Part shown: piece after piece, positions 34,221 to 44,599 of the stretch
Layout of the letters: each line of letters begins with the position of its first letter
Position numbering within the stretch: the first letter of the stretch is position 1
NCBI RefSeq assembly: GCF_000471905.2
Contig: NW_006499973.1
Location: 2,859,218 to 2,923,217, forward strand
Source of the DNA: Amborella trichopoda
Taxonomy: Eukaryota; Streptophyta; Magnoliopsida; Amborellales; Amborellaceae
Direction: 5' to 3'
DNA: 64,000 nucleotides
Program-made: the position numbers and the translations under genes
The notes under the pieces: generated by a model
What the model saw: only the letters and a program-made list of their open reading frames with translations
Told to the model about the DNA's origin: nothing
The model's database searches: none

Positions 34221-34698
34221 TCATGATTTAATGCGCCTGCTCATTGTAATACTCCAGTCTGGGGGAGCTTTGGCTTCAATTCGAGGTACATTGAATTTGC
34301 GCTTGTCATAAGCCTTAGTATTAGGGTCAAACTCCTTTAAGTACTTGGAAGCGATGCACATAATCTTCAACTGATTCTGGAGGCTACGTACATCGCTCCT
34401 CAGCTCTACCATGGGGTCTTATTCCTGAGAGCCAGAGGGGTGACTCTTGTCCGCCTGTACTTTTCATAACCCCTGAGAAGTGTAGGACCTTTTTTTGACC
34501 GTTGAGGATCCCTTTGTTCAAGGAGGATGGAACTTGTAGTACCTTCCTTGGTGGTTGGTATGCTGCCTTTACTTCTAAAAGAGCAATGAGGACATGTAGG
34601 ACCTTTTGCTAATCTAATGTATAGGTGACCCTCAGTGATGGACGATTTACCTCTAAGGCTTTCTCGAGCTCAAGAGTTACTTCTAACTCGTCGTTTTG
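34221..34698 (-). pseudogene. Post-protease segment of element Y
   Basis: The minus-strand frame at 34221-34412 reads LRSDVRSLQNQLKIMCIASK and YLKEFDPNTKAYDKRKFNVP. Downstream stops end it. It follows the protease frame after several hundred shifted bases and should lead to RT, but RT, both RNases H and integrase are missing: the antisense ORF region follows at once. I do not recognise a domain in it. Confidence 0.45.
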
Positions 34699-35757
34699 TT
34701 ATGGAAAATTAGAAGTAGAGGGGGAAGCTTCATCTTTGGGAGAGGATACCATGACCTCGGAGAGGTGGCAAGGTATACTTGGGTGGATAGGGGTCAAAGG
34801 GAGGATCTTGTCTTGTCTTTCCTCTTCTTTGAAAATGTCTATGATCATTCGCCCAAGATCTTCAACGTCACCATGAGACAAAGGTCCTATCTCTCTCATA
34901 GACTTCAAATCATCGTCTTTTAGGTTTTCTGGTGTTGAAAGGTCTGTCAAATAGTACTTAGCATCGGCATAGTGAGTCTCAGCTACAGGAAAAGGTCTCT
35001 TACCAGCATATACCATGTGCTATCTCCCATCTCGGCTATAGTTGACGCATTGGTGGAGCATGGACGAAACCACCCCCTGATCGTGATGCCAAGGGCGACC
35101 AAGCAGGGTGCTACAAGATATATCGGTGTCGATTAGGTGGAACTGAGCGTAATCGTTGAGATCACTGATCTTGAGGTGAAGACGCATTGTGCTAGCTGGC
35201 TTTTTGCCTGATTGGTTGAAACCTTGCACAATGATGTGGGTAGGAGTGAGGTTGTCAGACCCTAATCCCAATCGGGTGAGGATCCTTCTTGGGATCAGGT
35301 TGATTGCTGACCCTCCAACTAGTATGATCTGGTTGAGAGGGCAGGCATGAAGTTCACCATTCACGAAGAGGGGGCGATTGCGGAATTTGTCTCCCAACTG
35401 AAGGTTGTCTTCGAAAAAGGAGATTGCCAGGCACCCACTCAGGATGGCCGGGTCAACCTCAAAGGGCTCCACTTCAGTCTTTTACACCTCTGGGTTAGAA
35501 AGAGCTTGAACCAGAGCCATACGATAGTCTTTAGACAATAGGAGGGCATCATAGATACTTAGAAGGGCTGGAAGCTTTCTCAAATGCCCAATTACATCGT
35601 ATTTCACTTTATCCTCATTAGTCTTCTGTGTTCGTGATCCAATCACTAGAATAGGTGGTAGGGTAGGCTTAAGAACAGGCATTGGTTGGGTTTTAGTTTG
35701 TGGTACTGGCTGACTTTGTTGCTCAGCCGGTGCGATTTGGGTTGGTGGAGAAGTCAT
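34699..35757 (-). pseudogene. pol: Retropepsin region of element Y, catalytic Asp missing
   Basis: One frame runs 35757 to 34699 with only two stops (after NPEV and after RDGR). It reads a Pro/Gln-rich start, YDVIGHLRKLPALLSIYDAL and LLSKDYRMALVQALSNPEV, then the protease: NRPLFVNGELHACPLNQIIL, VGGSAINLIPRRILTRLGLG, and the flap-to-end block LIDTDISCSTLLGRPWHH. Plant relatives have VDGGSA or VDNGSA at the active site; here the codons read GTT GGA GGG TCA, so the Asp is absent, apparently by loss of three bases. A tail with GPLSHGDVEDLGRMIIDIFK follows. This is the only Tat-type protease in the window. Confidence 0.85.
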
Positions 35758-36113
35758 TGAGACTTGTACCAGGGATGTAGAGGTTTGAGGTTTAGGTTTA
35801 GGGAAAAGTGGAGGATCAGGAAATTTGAGGACCTTGAGCTTTTGACGGGTGGGCTATAGCCTCTTCCCCGATCTTAAGTTCATTTGCCCTGTGCTGGCTG
35901 GTTCCAAGATCTACACAATGTGGGAGGCCTCTTTAAATGGGGAGCTTGAGGATGACTCAGTGTTGGCTCAGGTTGATAGGGCATCGGCGACTATTGAGAA
36001 TCTAGCTGCCTGGGCAAGCATCACTCTGAGGCGCTTCTGCTTTGACTTGGTGAGGTTGGTGTCTCCAAATTCTCTATTTAGAGAGTCAAAGTCTGGATAC
36101 TATTGAGCTGCAC
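35758..36113 (-). pseudogene. Pre-protease linker of element Y
   Basis: The minus strand reads PDFDSLNREFGDTNLTKSKQ, KRLRVMLAQAARFSIVADAL, then a Ser-rich run. This is the same linker that in elements 1, 2 and X leads straight to RT; here it leads into the protease. It begins at an acceptor-like site (36113). Confidence 0.7.
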
Positions 36114-36150
36114 TGGTGAAAGAAATTGAAGAGGAGGGAGGAGAAAAGAA
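36113..36150 (-). promoter_or_regulatory. Splice-acceptor-like site before the linker (element Y)
   Basis: Minus strand TTCTTTTCTCCTCCCTCCTC then TTCAATTTCTTTCACCAG. A pyrimidine tract ends in AG at the same point as in the three sister copies. Confidence 0.55.
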
Positions 36151-36450
36151 TTAGAATGTTCCGGGTAGAGTTTTACGTCATCCCCGGAATTGAATGTTTG
36201 TAGGGGTATTTAAGGTCTTGCCCCTGGTTTAACCATTGTGGGATGCTTTTAGCATCGTCACCCGTATTGGATGTGTGCAGGGGGTATTTTATGTCTTGCC
36301 CCGACTTTGACCATTGTGGGGTGCTTTTAACGTCGTCACCCATATTGGAGGCATCCTGAGCTGTTGGTGACTAAGGGATGTCCACCTGAATGGACGAAAG
36401 GATTAGGCGAGCTGTGCTTGGGATGAAGTCCTGCAAGGTCGGCAGTGGAA
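36151..36450 (-). other. Intron-like stretch of element Y, cut by the end of LTR C
   Basis: It holds two and a half units of the GGGGTATTTTATGTCTTGCC plus GTCGTCACCC.TATTGGA motif. Its far end (CTGCCGACCTTGCAGGACTT on the minus strand) aligns with 16165-16240 of element 2, so the sequence is internal to the element, and it stops exactly at the terminus of LTR C. Confidence 0.6.
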
Positions 36451-36694
36451 GGAGAGTGGTTAGGTGCCTCGATCTCACCCTCCAAATCCTTTGGAGGATC
36501 GGGCGGCACACATCTCAGGTTTTGATGGAAGACCCTGGATGTTTTTGAGATCGCTCTCTTGAGAACCTCGTTCAAGAATAGGGGACAGAAAGAATAGGGG
36601 ACAGAAATAAGAGAAGAAGGGAACAGAAAGAAGGAGGGAGAAGAAAGGAAGATAAAAGTATGAAAGGCGAGAGAATAAAAGATGGAGAGGGGAG

Positions 36695-37700
36695 GGAGGG
36701 AAGATGCAGTTGGAGCTAGGCACTACCGACTGTGTTAGAAGGAAGAGAGAGAAAGCGTAGTCGGAGCTAGGCTTCATCGACTATGTTATACAGAGGAGAC
36801 ACAATCGACATTAGGCTTCGCCGACTAAGCTAGAAGAAAAGAGAGAAGATGTAGTTGGTGCCAGGCTTTGCCAACTGTGACAAAAGACGAGAGAAGAAAC
36901 ACAGTCGGTGCTAGGCTTCACAACTGTGACAAAAGAAGAGAGAAGAAAACACAGTCAGTGCTAGGCTTCACCGACTGTGATAAAAGAAGATTGAAGAAAA
37001 TGCAGTCAGCGCTAGATTTCATCGACTGTGACAGAAGAAGAGAGAGAAAATGCAGTCGGCGGTAGGCTTCATCGATAGTGATAGAAGAAGAGAGAGAAAA
37101 CACAGTCGACATTAGGCTTTGCTGACTGCAACAGAAGAAGAGAGAGAAAATGCAATCGTTGCTAGGCTTCACTGAATGTGACAGAAGAAGAGAGAAGAAA
37201 CTATAGCCGGCACTAGGCTTCACCGATTGTGACAAAAGAAGAGAGAGAAAATGTTGTCGATGCTAAACTTCACCGACTGTGACAAAAGAAGAGAGAAGAT
37301 GATGCAGTCAGCGTTAGGCTTCGCTTACTGTGACAGAAGAAGTGAAAAGAAAACACAGTCGGTACTAGACTTCACTGACTGTGATCGAAGAAGAGAGAAT
37401 AAAATGTAGTCTGTGCTAAGCTTCACCGACTGTGACAGAAGAAGAGAGAGAAAATACAGTCGGCATTAGGCTTCGCTGACTGTGATAGAAGAAGAGAGAC
37501 AAAATGTTGTTGGCGCTAGGTTTCTCCGACTGTGATAAAATAAGAGAGAGAAAATGTAGTCACTGCTAGGCTTCGTCGACTATGGCAGAAGAAGTGAAAA
37601 AAATGCAGTCAGCGCTTGGCTTCACCGACTGCAACAGAAGTGAAGGAGAGAGAAAAATCCAGCCGGCACTAGCAACTGTAATCGTCTTTGCCGATTGCAA
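36695..37700 (-). repeat. 50-bp tandem array in U5 of LTR C
   Basis: About 19-20 units of CAGTCGGCGCTAGGCTTCAC plus CGACTGTGACAGAAGAAGAG and AGAGAAAATG. Spacing is exactly 50 bases between 37001 and 37201. The related E array (56452-57125) has 58-bp units with the same TCGGTGAAGCCTAGC core on the other strand. Confidence 0.95.
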
Positions 37701-37920
37701 CAGACGAAGAACGAAGGGAGATAGAGATGATAAGAAGAGAGGGAAAGAGATAGAGACGAAAAGGGGGGAGGAGAGAGAAATAGATTAAGATGAGAAAAAG
37801 AGAGAGAAGAGAGAAAGTGGTAGAGATGAGAAGGGGGAGGAGAGAAAGAGATAGAGATGAGAAGAGGGGAGGAGAGAGAAAGAGAAAGATGAGATGATGG
37901 GAAGAGAGAGAAATTACCTG
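37701..37920. repeat. Purine-rich low-complexity stretch (GAGAGA) in LTR C
   Basis: GAGAAAGAGATAGAGATGAG-type purine sequence for about 220 bases. It is the mirror of the CT-rich run that follows the sense promoter in LTR E (56330-56460). Confidence 0.9.
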
Positions 37921-37949
37921 TCCTAAGGGTACCGGACCTAGGGTCGTTC

Positions 37950-39120
37950 TGATGCTCGTTTGATTGAAAGATTATTATTTTCTTGTAGGGCTCAGCATGA
38001 CGATAATTTTGATACCAACTTCAAGCCATGAATCATGTTTTTGAGCCATTGTCATGAGACTTGAAATTTGCTTAAATCTTGGAAACTTTGGATCGATTGT
38101 GTGCTCTTTCCTTTTTGTTTCTTCGTGACTTCTTCATTGAATCACACTGAGCATGCCATCACAATCATGTTACAACAAACGTAGCTTGATTTCGTGTTCG
38201 GATGACGATTTTGTGAGTTTTTGATCCAAATCTTGAAGTTCGACGGTCGAAATTTACAACAGCTTTGACGCTTTTGTGTGTGAAATCCAATAGTTCATTC
38301 TTACGCGAGGTTTGAACCAGAGATAGCCTCGGACTTCACGCACATAATGCAATTGGTTTCGCGTTGATCGGGTATGCAAGCATCGTGATCTGGCTACTCG
38401 AACTAGGCGTGCTGTTGCTGAATATTCTGCAACTTCCTTCACGGATCAGTGACTTTCATTTAGTTTTTTCTCTCTGCTCGTGCGTCGTCATGGAGCATAC
38501 CACATATCAAATTGCTCGTCTTAATGAGACGAACACAGTTACCAAATTTTAGAGTGATTTGACTTGGAACGAGTGAGATATAGGCCCCGAAAGTTACTGC
38601 TCGTGACTATAAAAACAACCACCTATAATGGTGTTTTGGTGCAGTGAGGCCACACGGGAATAGTGTGCGGCCCCTCTTGTTTCAATGTTTTGCTCATAAC
38701 TTTGTTCTAGAGTGTCGGATTAAGCCAAAACTTGACCCATAGGGTTTTTCAACCGTGCTAGATCCAATGGTAGTGGTTCCATAGCTTTTTGATACAAATA
38801 AAATGTAATTCCAGTTATAGGATCTATTTCAGGATGCTAGAGGCCAATTTTTCTTAAATTGTTTCTTTGTGTTCACTACCTTATACATGTTTGAACGCGA
38901 TGAAACTTAGTAGGTAGAATTTTGGAGTACTGATGAAGAGCTTGACCAATTCTGGGGCAATTATGGGACTATTAAGATTTCCACTATTTTGTAGGCTTTA
39001 TTGACATGCTTCCTATCAGGGACCAAGGTGTTGAAATATACATTCAAATAGCTTGCCCTGCCGAATGTTGTGCTTTAAGAGAAGCGAGAATTACAATCAT
39101 TTGGAAAGTTTCCTTCAGCT
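37950..39120 (-). other. Conserved U3 block (LTR C)
   Basis: The reverse complement of the block at 54780-56030 in E. No conserved ORF. From 39120 to 40240 it continues with a GTAGGGTAC.TCAGTTT.TCGAGATAACC duplication (39470-39620) that matches the 221-bp duplication in E. Confidence 0.7.
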
Positions 39121-40239
39121 TTTACTTTTTTCCTTCCTAGCCACTGGACCACGTGAACACCGAGGAGATTCATGTAACGGTGTAACTAGGATACTCAGAC
39201 GTAGGGATGCATTGTTCGCAGGTCTGTTCGTGGAGACTTTAGGGGGAGAAGAGACCTTTTTGAGGAATTTTGTAGAAGTCCTCACCGTCGTGCGGATTGT
39301 TTGTGATTCTAAAGCTGAGGATTTTTTATGGACCTCGTCAGTTAAAATCAAGCCGGTCTGGCAATTGAGTGCCATGTCACAGGGCATTGTTCCCATTTGG
39401 CCTGGGTTCATTTGTTTGCTGAAAGGCTTGCGTCTACGCCATCTACTTCATGATCAGTCATTCTTTGGCAAGTAGGGTACCTCAGTTTATCGAGATAACC
39501 ACCCTACAGATTGCTTTGCAACTACAACGATCATCTGATTTTTTGCACCAAAGTTATGACTGACAAGTTATTCCTTGGCAAGTAGGGTACGTCAGTTTGT
39601 CGAGATAACCACTTTGGGTACAACCACCCCTACCCACTGGAGTGTAGTTATGACAATCATCTGATTTGCTGCTCCAAAGTCATGGTTGACTTAACTCCCT
39701 TGGGGCATCTCTGGCATCTTGGAAGTGTGATTGTAACCTCGTGGGAATGATGCGCTTTTTCACGTGACTTGTCTTGCCGTCTTAGAGAGTCTTCTGTCTT
39801 TCGAGTCCTTTTGCAAATGTACTCAAGCTGTCGAAATCTTTCCTTAGAGCTCATATTTTTGTAGTCTTGACATGGTGTCACTAGGGATTTTCTTCTTTTG
39901 AGTGAGGGTTGAAGTCACTTGTTGAAACGAGTGTTGCATCAACCTGTTTATTCATCCAAATGTCCTTTGTGGATTTTTGCTTGAACTTGGGAAGCGGCGT
40001 TGTAGAGATCGTTTTAACCAACTTCTTTTTATTTTGAGGATCTTTTACCCATAACTTTTCGACTATGTCCACCCTTTTCATACATTTTTACTCACGATGC
40101 CCTTTCGAGTTTTCACCGTACTTGGTTATTTATTCACAGAACTCTTTTACTCATGGTTTCATGACCATGCCCGTCCATCATTTTTACTCATAGCGTTTCC
40201 TTGTTAAGGTATACACCATGCCCATTATTTCATTATTTT

Positions 40240-41515
40240 TTGTGAAGGCACATTTAAGGTCATGCCTCTGGGACCTGTGCGAAACAGTTTAACGTCATGG
40301 GGCTAGGACTTACACTATGGTTTAAGGTCTTGCAGCTGGACCGTAGTGATGATGAATGGTAGTTTGTGGAGGCCATGGAGTTAATATGGTAGTAGTTTGA
40401 CTTACTTAGGGAAATGGCATTATGCTACCTACGAAAGATGGATGATGTATGAAATGTGAGTGGATAATGGTGACCCACTAACTTACAACGAGTATGGATG
40501 GCGGGATGGTTCAATGTTTTGTGAGCATGGGTTAGACTCAATGGGGAATGAGGTATAGTGATGAAGTGAATGCGTACATTGGGGAGGTAATGAAGGTGAT
40601 GCATGCACACTAACAGGTAGGTTAGGGAAGGCATGCATGAAAGTCCACGTAAACGCATGTGCGCATATGTGGGGGCCAGTTTTTAAAGGTCATGCCTCTG
40701 GGACCTGTGCAAAACAGTTTCTCGTCATGTAGCTAGGACGTGCCCTATGGTTTAAGGTCATACAGCCAGACTGTGGGTATGCAGTTTAAAGTCATACAAC
40801 CAGGACCATGCAGTTTAACGCCGTGCAACTAGACCTCTGCTATAAAATAAGGTCATATAGTTTGGACCGTGCAGCTTTAGGGTCGTGCAACTAGACCAAG
40901 GCACTGCATTTTTAGGCCGTACAACTAGGACCGTTCAGTTTAAGGTCATGCAACTAGACCTCTGCTACAGATTAAAGTCATGTAGTTTAGACCATGCAAT
41001 TTAGGGTCGTGCATCTAAACCAGGGCTATGCAGTTTTAGGTTTTCCAACTAGAACCGTGCAGTTTAAGGTCATGCAACTAGATCAAGGTTGTGCAGTTTT
41101 AGGTCGTACAACTAAGACCGTGCAGTTTAAGGTCATGCAATTAGACCTCTGCAACAGTTTAGAGTCATATAATTGGGACCATGCGGTTTAGGGTCGTGCA
41201 TCTAGACTAGGGTTGTGCAGTTTAGGGTCTTGCAGCACGGACCGAGGCTGTGCAGTTTATGGTCTTGTAGCATGGATTGAGGTTGTGCAGTTTAGGGTCT
41301 TGCAGCAAGGATCAAGGCTGTGCAGTTTAGGGTCTTGCAGAACGGACCATGGCTGTACAGTTTAGGGTCTTGCAGCACAGACCGACGCTGTGCAGTTTAG
41401 GGTCTTACAGCATGAACAGAGGCTGTGCAGTTTAGGGTCTTTTAGCACGAACTGAGGCTGTACAGTTTAGGGTCTTGCAGCACAAACCGAGGCTATGTTG
41501 TTTAAGGTCTTGCAG
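40240..41515 (-). repeat. 35-bp tandem array (LTR C), largest in the window
   Basis: An imperfect block at 40240-41200, interrupted by about 300 bases at 40380-40680, leads to nine nearly perfect 35-base units at 41200-41515 (TTTAGGGTCTTGCAGCACGG plus ACCGAGGCTGTGCAG). The homogeneity of the last nine units points to recent amplification. Confidence 0.95.
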
Positions 41516-42039
41516 CACAGATCTAGGTTTAGGTCGCCATGTAGGTGGTGCTCCATGGGGAACAGGTCTGTGGATGGCAATCCGACTCCATGGGGATAAA
41601 ATGGTTAAGACCATTCACAAACAGGGGGCTCAGATGGAAATGGTGACCTGACAAAGGATGGAAAACAGAAGCGAACTTCACTGGGGATTAGCGTGGCTCC
41701 ATGGGGTGAAAGATGAGACTCTATGGACAATTGGCTTATGACAGGTAATCCGACTGCCTGGGGATAAGATAGCTTGGTGTGAAATAGACCCACTGGGAAT
41801 TGAAGAGGTAAGAATGACCCTAACTCCATTGGGGATAATGGGCTACAGTATGGGTGTGACTCCTACTGGGGGATGAGGGACAGTGGCCTGATCTTGATTC
41901 TATTAGGGGTGATTGGTCACAGCTTGGGTGCAACGGCTCCACCGGAGATGACAAGACACACAAGGCTTCATCTGGAAATAGGCGCTAATAGACGGCTTGA
42001 AATACATCCGGACTTAGGTGTAGCAATAATTATTTCTGC

Positions 42040-42260
42040 TACTGTTCAACCGGCGCTAAAGGTTCAAAACCACAACTACCTCTGGGTTGTTAAAATTCAA
42101 CTGGTTCTGTGAATGAGCCATGACATTGTTTGAACACAACCGGTGTTAAGTAAATTGGCACTAAGGTCATTTGAAATTCACCCGGCGTGAAGTCAACTGG
42201 CGCTAGGGTTGCTTGAAATTCACCCGGCGCTAACTCAAACCAAGTAGCCGACGCTCGGTA
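42040..42260 (-). repeat. GC-rich CGGCGCTA repeats (LTR C, inner block)
   Basis: Six or so units of 30-40 bases with an (A/C)CCGGCGCTAA core. It is the counterpart of E 51420-51760. Confidence 0.8.
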
Positions 42261-42432
42261 TGGATTGATACTCAAGTCATGACCCAAGCCTGACCAGTTC
42301 CGGCCCATTCGTTGGAATTTTATAGGCGGCGATGAGTGTTGACTCTGGCCTCAGGTCCAAGCCTATCCCGGCTCATCCCTCGGATGTGACTAGGATTCCT
42401 AGTTTGTGAGGGGTATGCGAGGGTAGTGTGGT

Positions 42433-42440
42433 CTATATAA
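42433..42440 (+). promoter_or_regulatory. Antisense U3 TATA box (LTR C), facing the PMD ORF
   Basis: CTATATAAGGGGGTAAAATC followed by CCC on the + strand, 1073 bases upstream of the ATG at 43513 and on the same strand. A CACC..GGTAAA block about 45 bases downstream is also kept in element 1 and LTR E. Element X runs the other way, so transcription from here would be antisense to it. Confidence 0.6.
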
Positions 42441-43189
42441 GGGGGTAAAATCCCCTTTTCTTTACTTTTCACCATGGGTAAAAATTTAAACAAAAACGTT
42501 TTCTTTAATTGTGAGGAGAAGGTGCTCAATTGAAGTTCCGGCAAGCAGTGGGACTTCAGCAAAAGTTTTGCTGAGAAGGTTTTCGGCAAATAGTGGGATT
42601 CCAGTGAGGGTCCTGCAGGGAAGGCCTTTGGCGAGTAGAATTTTGACAAGAATTTGGTAAAATTGCAAAGGAAGTTTTTAGCACATAGGACTTTCCGAAG
42701 GAGGGAAGTGCTCCGGCCTTAATTTTTTTTAGGGTAGTAGAGGCGGGAAATACAGTGGTGAGCATTTTCGGACGTCTTGGGAGTTTTTCAGAGGTTTTGG
42801 TGACTTCCCGATGTTGTTAGTGGTGTTGCAGGGATTTTTCAGGAATGACAGGGAACATTTGCAGGAGTTTTTAGTGAGGTTCTGGTGACGTCTTGATCAA
42901 AAACGTAGGCAGGAAAGTTTTTTAGAGAGTTTTCGGCCGTGTAGAAGATGTTTTGACAGGAGACGAAGGGACAAAACGGTTGTATGGAAGGTGAACAGTC
43001 GTGGGAGGTGAACCATCATAGGGAAAATGTAGGGTTACTTCTTTCGTGTGTCAAGTGGAGCAGCGAGACGTGGTGACGGTTGGCATTCGCTCATGCGTCA
43101 GGCGGCATTGAAGGACGTGGCAACTGTTGTCAATGGGCACAACTGAGTTCGAGTTGTCATGCTTAGGATTTGTGGCACGTGTGAGAGAT

Positions 43190-43465
43190 CCGAACACAAT
43201 CGACATTGGCCTTTGGAGGACACAACCAGCACTGAGTGTTGATAGACTCAGCCAGCGCTAGCGGTTGGCACGCAACCGGCACTGAGCATTGACAAGCTTA
43301 ACCGACGCTGAGCTTTGGCAGACATAGCCGGCGCTAGCAGTTGGCATGCAACCAGCGCTAGGCATTGACAAGCTTAACCAGTGCTGAGCGTTGGTAGACA
43401 TAGTCGGTGCTAAGGTTTAGCAGACACATCTAGCATTAAGTATTAGGAAACATAACCGACGCTGA
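43190..43465 (-). repeat. GC-rich repeats at the outer edge of U3 (LTR C)
   Basis: About seven units of 33-36 bases (ACATAGCCGGCGCTAGCAGT, GCTTAACCGACGCTGAGC types) run almost to the LTR edge. The counterpart in E is shorter (50340-50470). Confidence 0.85.
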
Positions 43466-43512
43466 TCTAGTGTCTTAACAAATTTTGGGAGTATACCACT
43501 AAACCCTTTATA

Positions 43513-44597
43513 ATGGCTGGTTCTACTTACCAAGTTCCTGATGCGAAGAGGCTGCCAAGGGAGCGAGAAATCGATGCCTATGATTTTACAGGCGAGGTTT
43601 TATCAAGGGGTGAGCCCATTTGGCTGACCCAATCAGTATGCGAACCAAATTGGACCCTTAGTGTCACTTTCATTACTGACCCCATTTGTTTCGAAGTACG
43701 CGAGGGCAATGACGGCAACGTCAGTACTGAAGAAAGGGTGGAACTTCTTCATTGCATGCAGAAGAAAAAAGCTTTCAGGGAGAACTTGCCTACTTTAGGG
43801 AAACGAATGGTACAACAAAAGGACTACTAATGAGGTAAGCAAAAGGCCTCCGAATTCAGGGGGAGTGACAATACCTGAAGGGATAGTCTTCCTGAACTAC
43901 GTACAGAATTACTCTTGAAAGTGCATCACTATTAGCCATAGTCTAGTGTTCAGGCAGCTACTATGACCGTTGCTCCAACACAGTAAAGGTGTTACTGGAG
44001 ATGTGGATCCATGTTAGTAATACCTGGCTTCTTGGGCACGAAGAAGCAGGAATCTCTTTACTAGATCTTCTTTTTATCGGAGGTCTCCCAATTATCGGGC
44101 CTATGTATGACGAGTTCATGCCCCTGAACTCGGTCATCTTCAGTGCTACTAACTTGGGGGATGAAGAGCCACTTGCCAGTCTTCAAAAGATCTTCGAGGC
44201 CTACCAATTGATTACCGCCCGTTTTAGCAATGGCAGGGTCTCCTTCACGGAATGGGTGAAATTCTTTTGTGAGGATTATCTCGAGGGTGGTCAGGGCACT
44301 CCGAAGGGGAAAGGGAAGGCAGTTCCAAAGGAGATGCCTCTTGTATATCAACTTGAGACTAATGATGACTGTGTTTTCTTGGTCGCGTATTTGGATATAT
44401 TTTACTGCAAATATGTGCTCCCTGGCTGGGGGGGACGACATTCGTCCAGGCGTACTGTATGTAGCATGTGATATGGCTAGAGGGCGTGAGTATGCCCTTG
44501 CTCAGCCAGACTTGTGTAACATTTACCATGGCTTGGGGACCATCTCCCATGGAAAGGCCTACATGGGCAAAGAGTGAGGGAATGACATTGTAAGAGG
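43513..44597 (+). pseudogene. Antisense plant mobile domain (PMD) ORF of element X, 3'-truncated
   Basis: Starting 33 bases from the LTR edge, on the strand opposite to element X, MAGSTYQVPDAKRLPREREI and RGEPIWLTQSVCEPNWTLSV match the Y copy. After the stop at 43828 and frame changes the PMD core is open at 43989-44471: ISLLDLLFIGGLPIIGPMYD, EFMPLNSVIFSATN, LQKIFEAYQLITARFSNGRV, SFTEWVKFFCED, VFLVAYLDIFYCKYVLPGWG. A shift in a seven-G run (44428-44434) leads to DDIRPGVLYVACDMARGREY and ALAQPDLCNIYHGL. Pattern and order are those of the PMD family (plant proteins such as MAIL1/MAIN and many transposon ORFs). It is cut at 44597 where RT of element X begins in inverse sense. Biochemical function is unknown. 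Confidence 0.8.
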
Positions 44598-44599
44598 AG

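Larger units (their letters stand above)
36451..43480 (-). mobile_element. LTR C: long 3' LTR of element X (about 7.0 kb)
   Basis: The minus-strand terminus at 36451 is the canonical GATCGAGGCACCTAACCA. The other edge is put at 43480, where TGTTAAGACAC begins on the minus strand, 33 bases from the antisense ORF start. Modules: a 50-bp array in U5, the conserved U3 block, 35-bp arrays, GC-rich CGGCGCTA repeats and an antisense TATA. The sense TATA is missing, because U5 (GGTACCGGA) is joined near 37944 to U3 sequence about 600 bases upstream of where the promoter should be. Its U5 end abuts the interior of element Y. Confidence 0.85.

Noticed and set aside
33880..34311. 143-codon + strand ORF across the T18 run
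   Set aside because: The Phe run is the homopolymer, and the rest is antisense to the post-protease segment. There is no homologue in other copies.
36695..37700. Regular 50-bp direct repeats resembling a CRISPR array
   Set aside because: The whole unit repeats without unique spacers, in a plant LTR with gag-pol neighbours. It is a tandem satellite-like array.
41200..41515. Possible centromeric satellite made of 35-bp units
   Set aside because: The unit is confined to LTR U3 positions in all four LTRs and the array is only a few hundred bases, so it is an LTR component.
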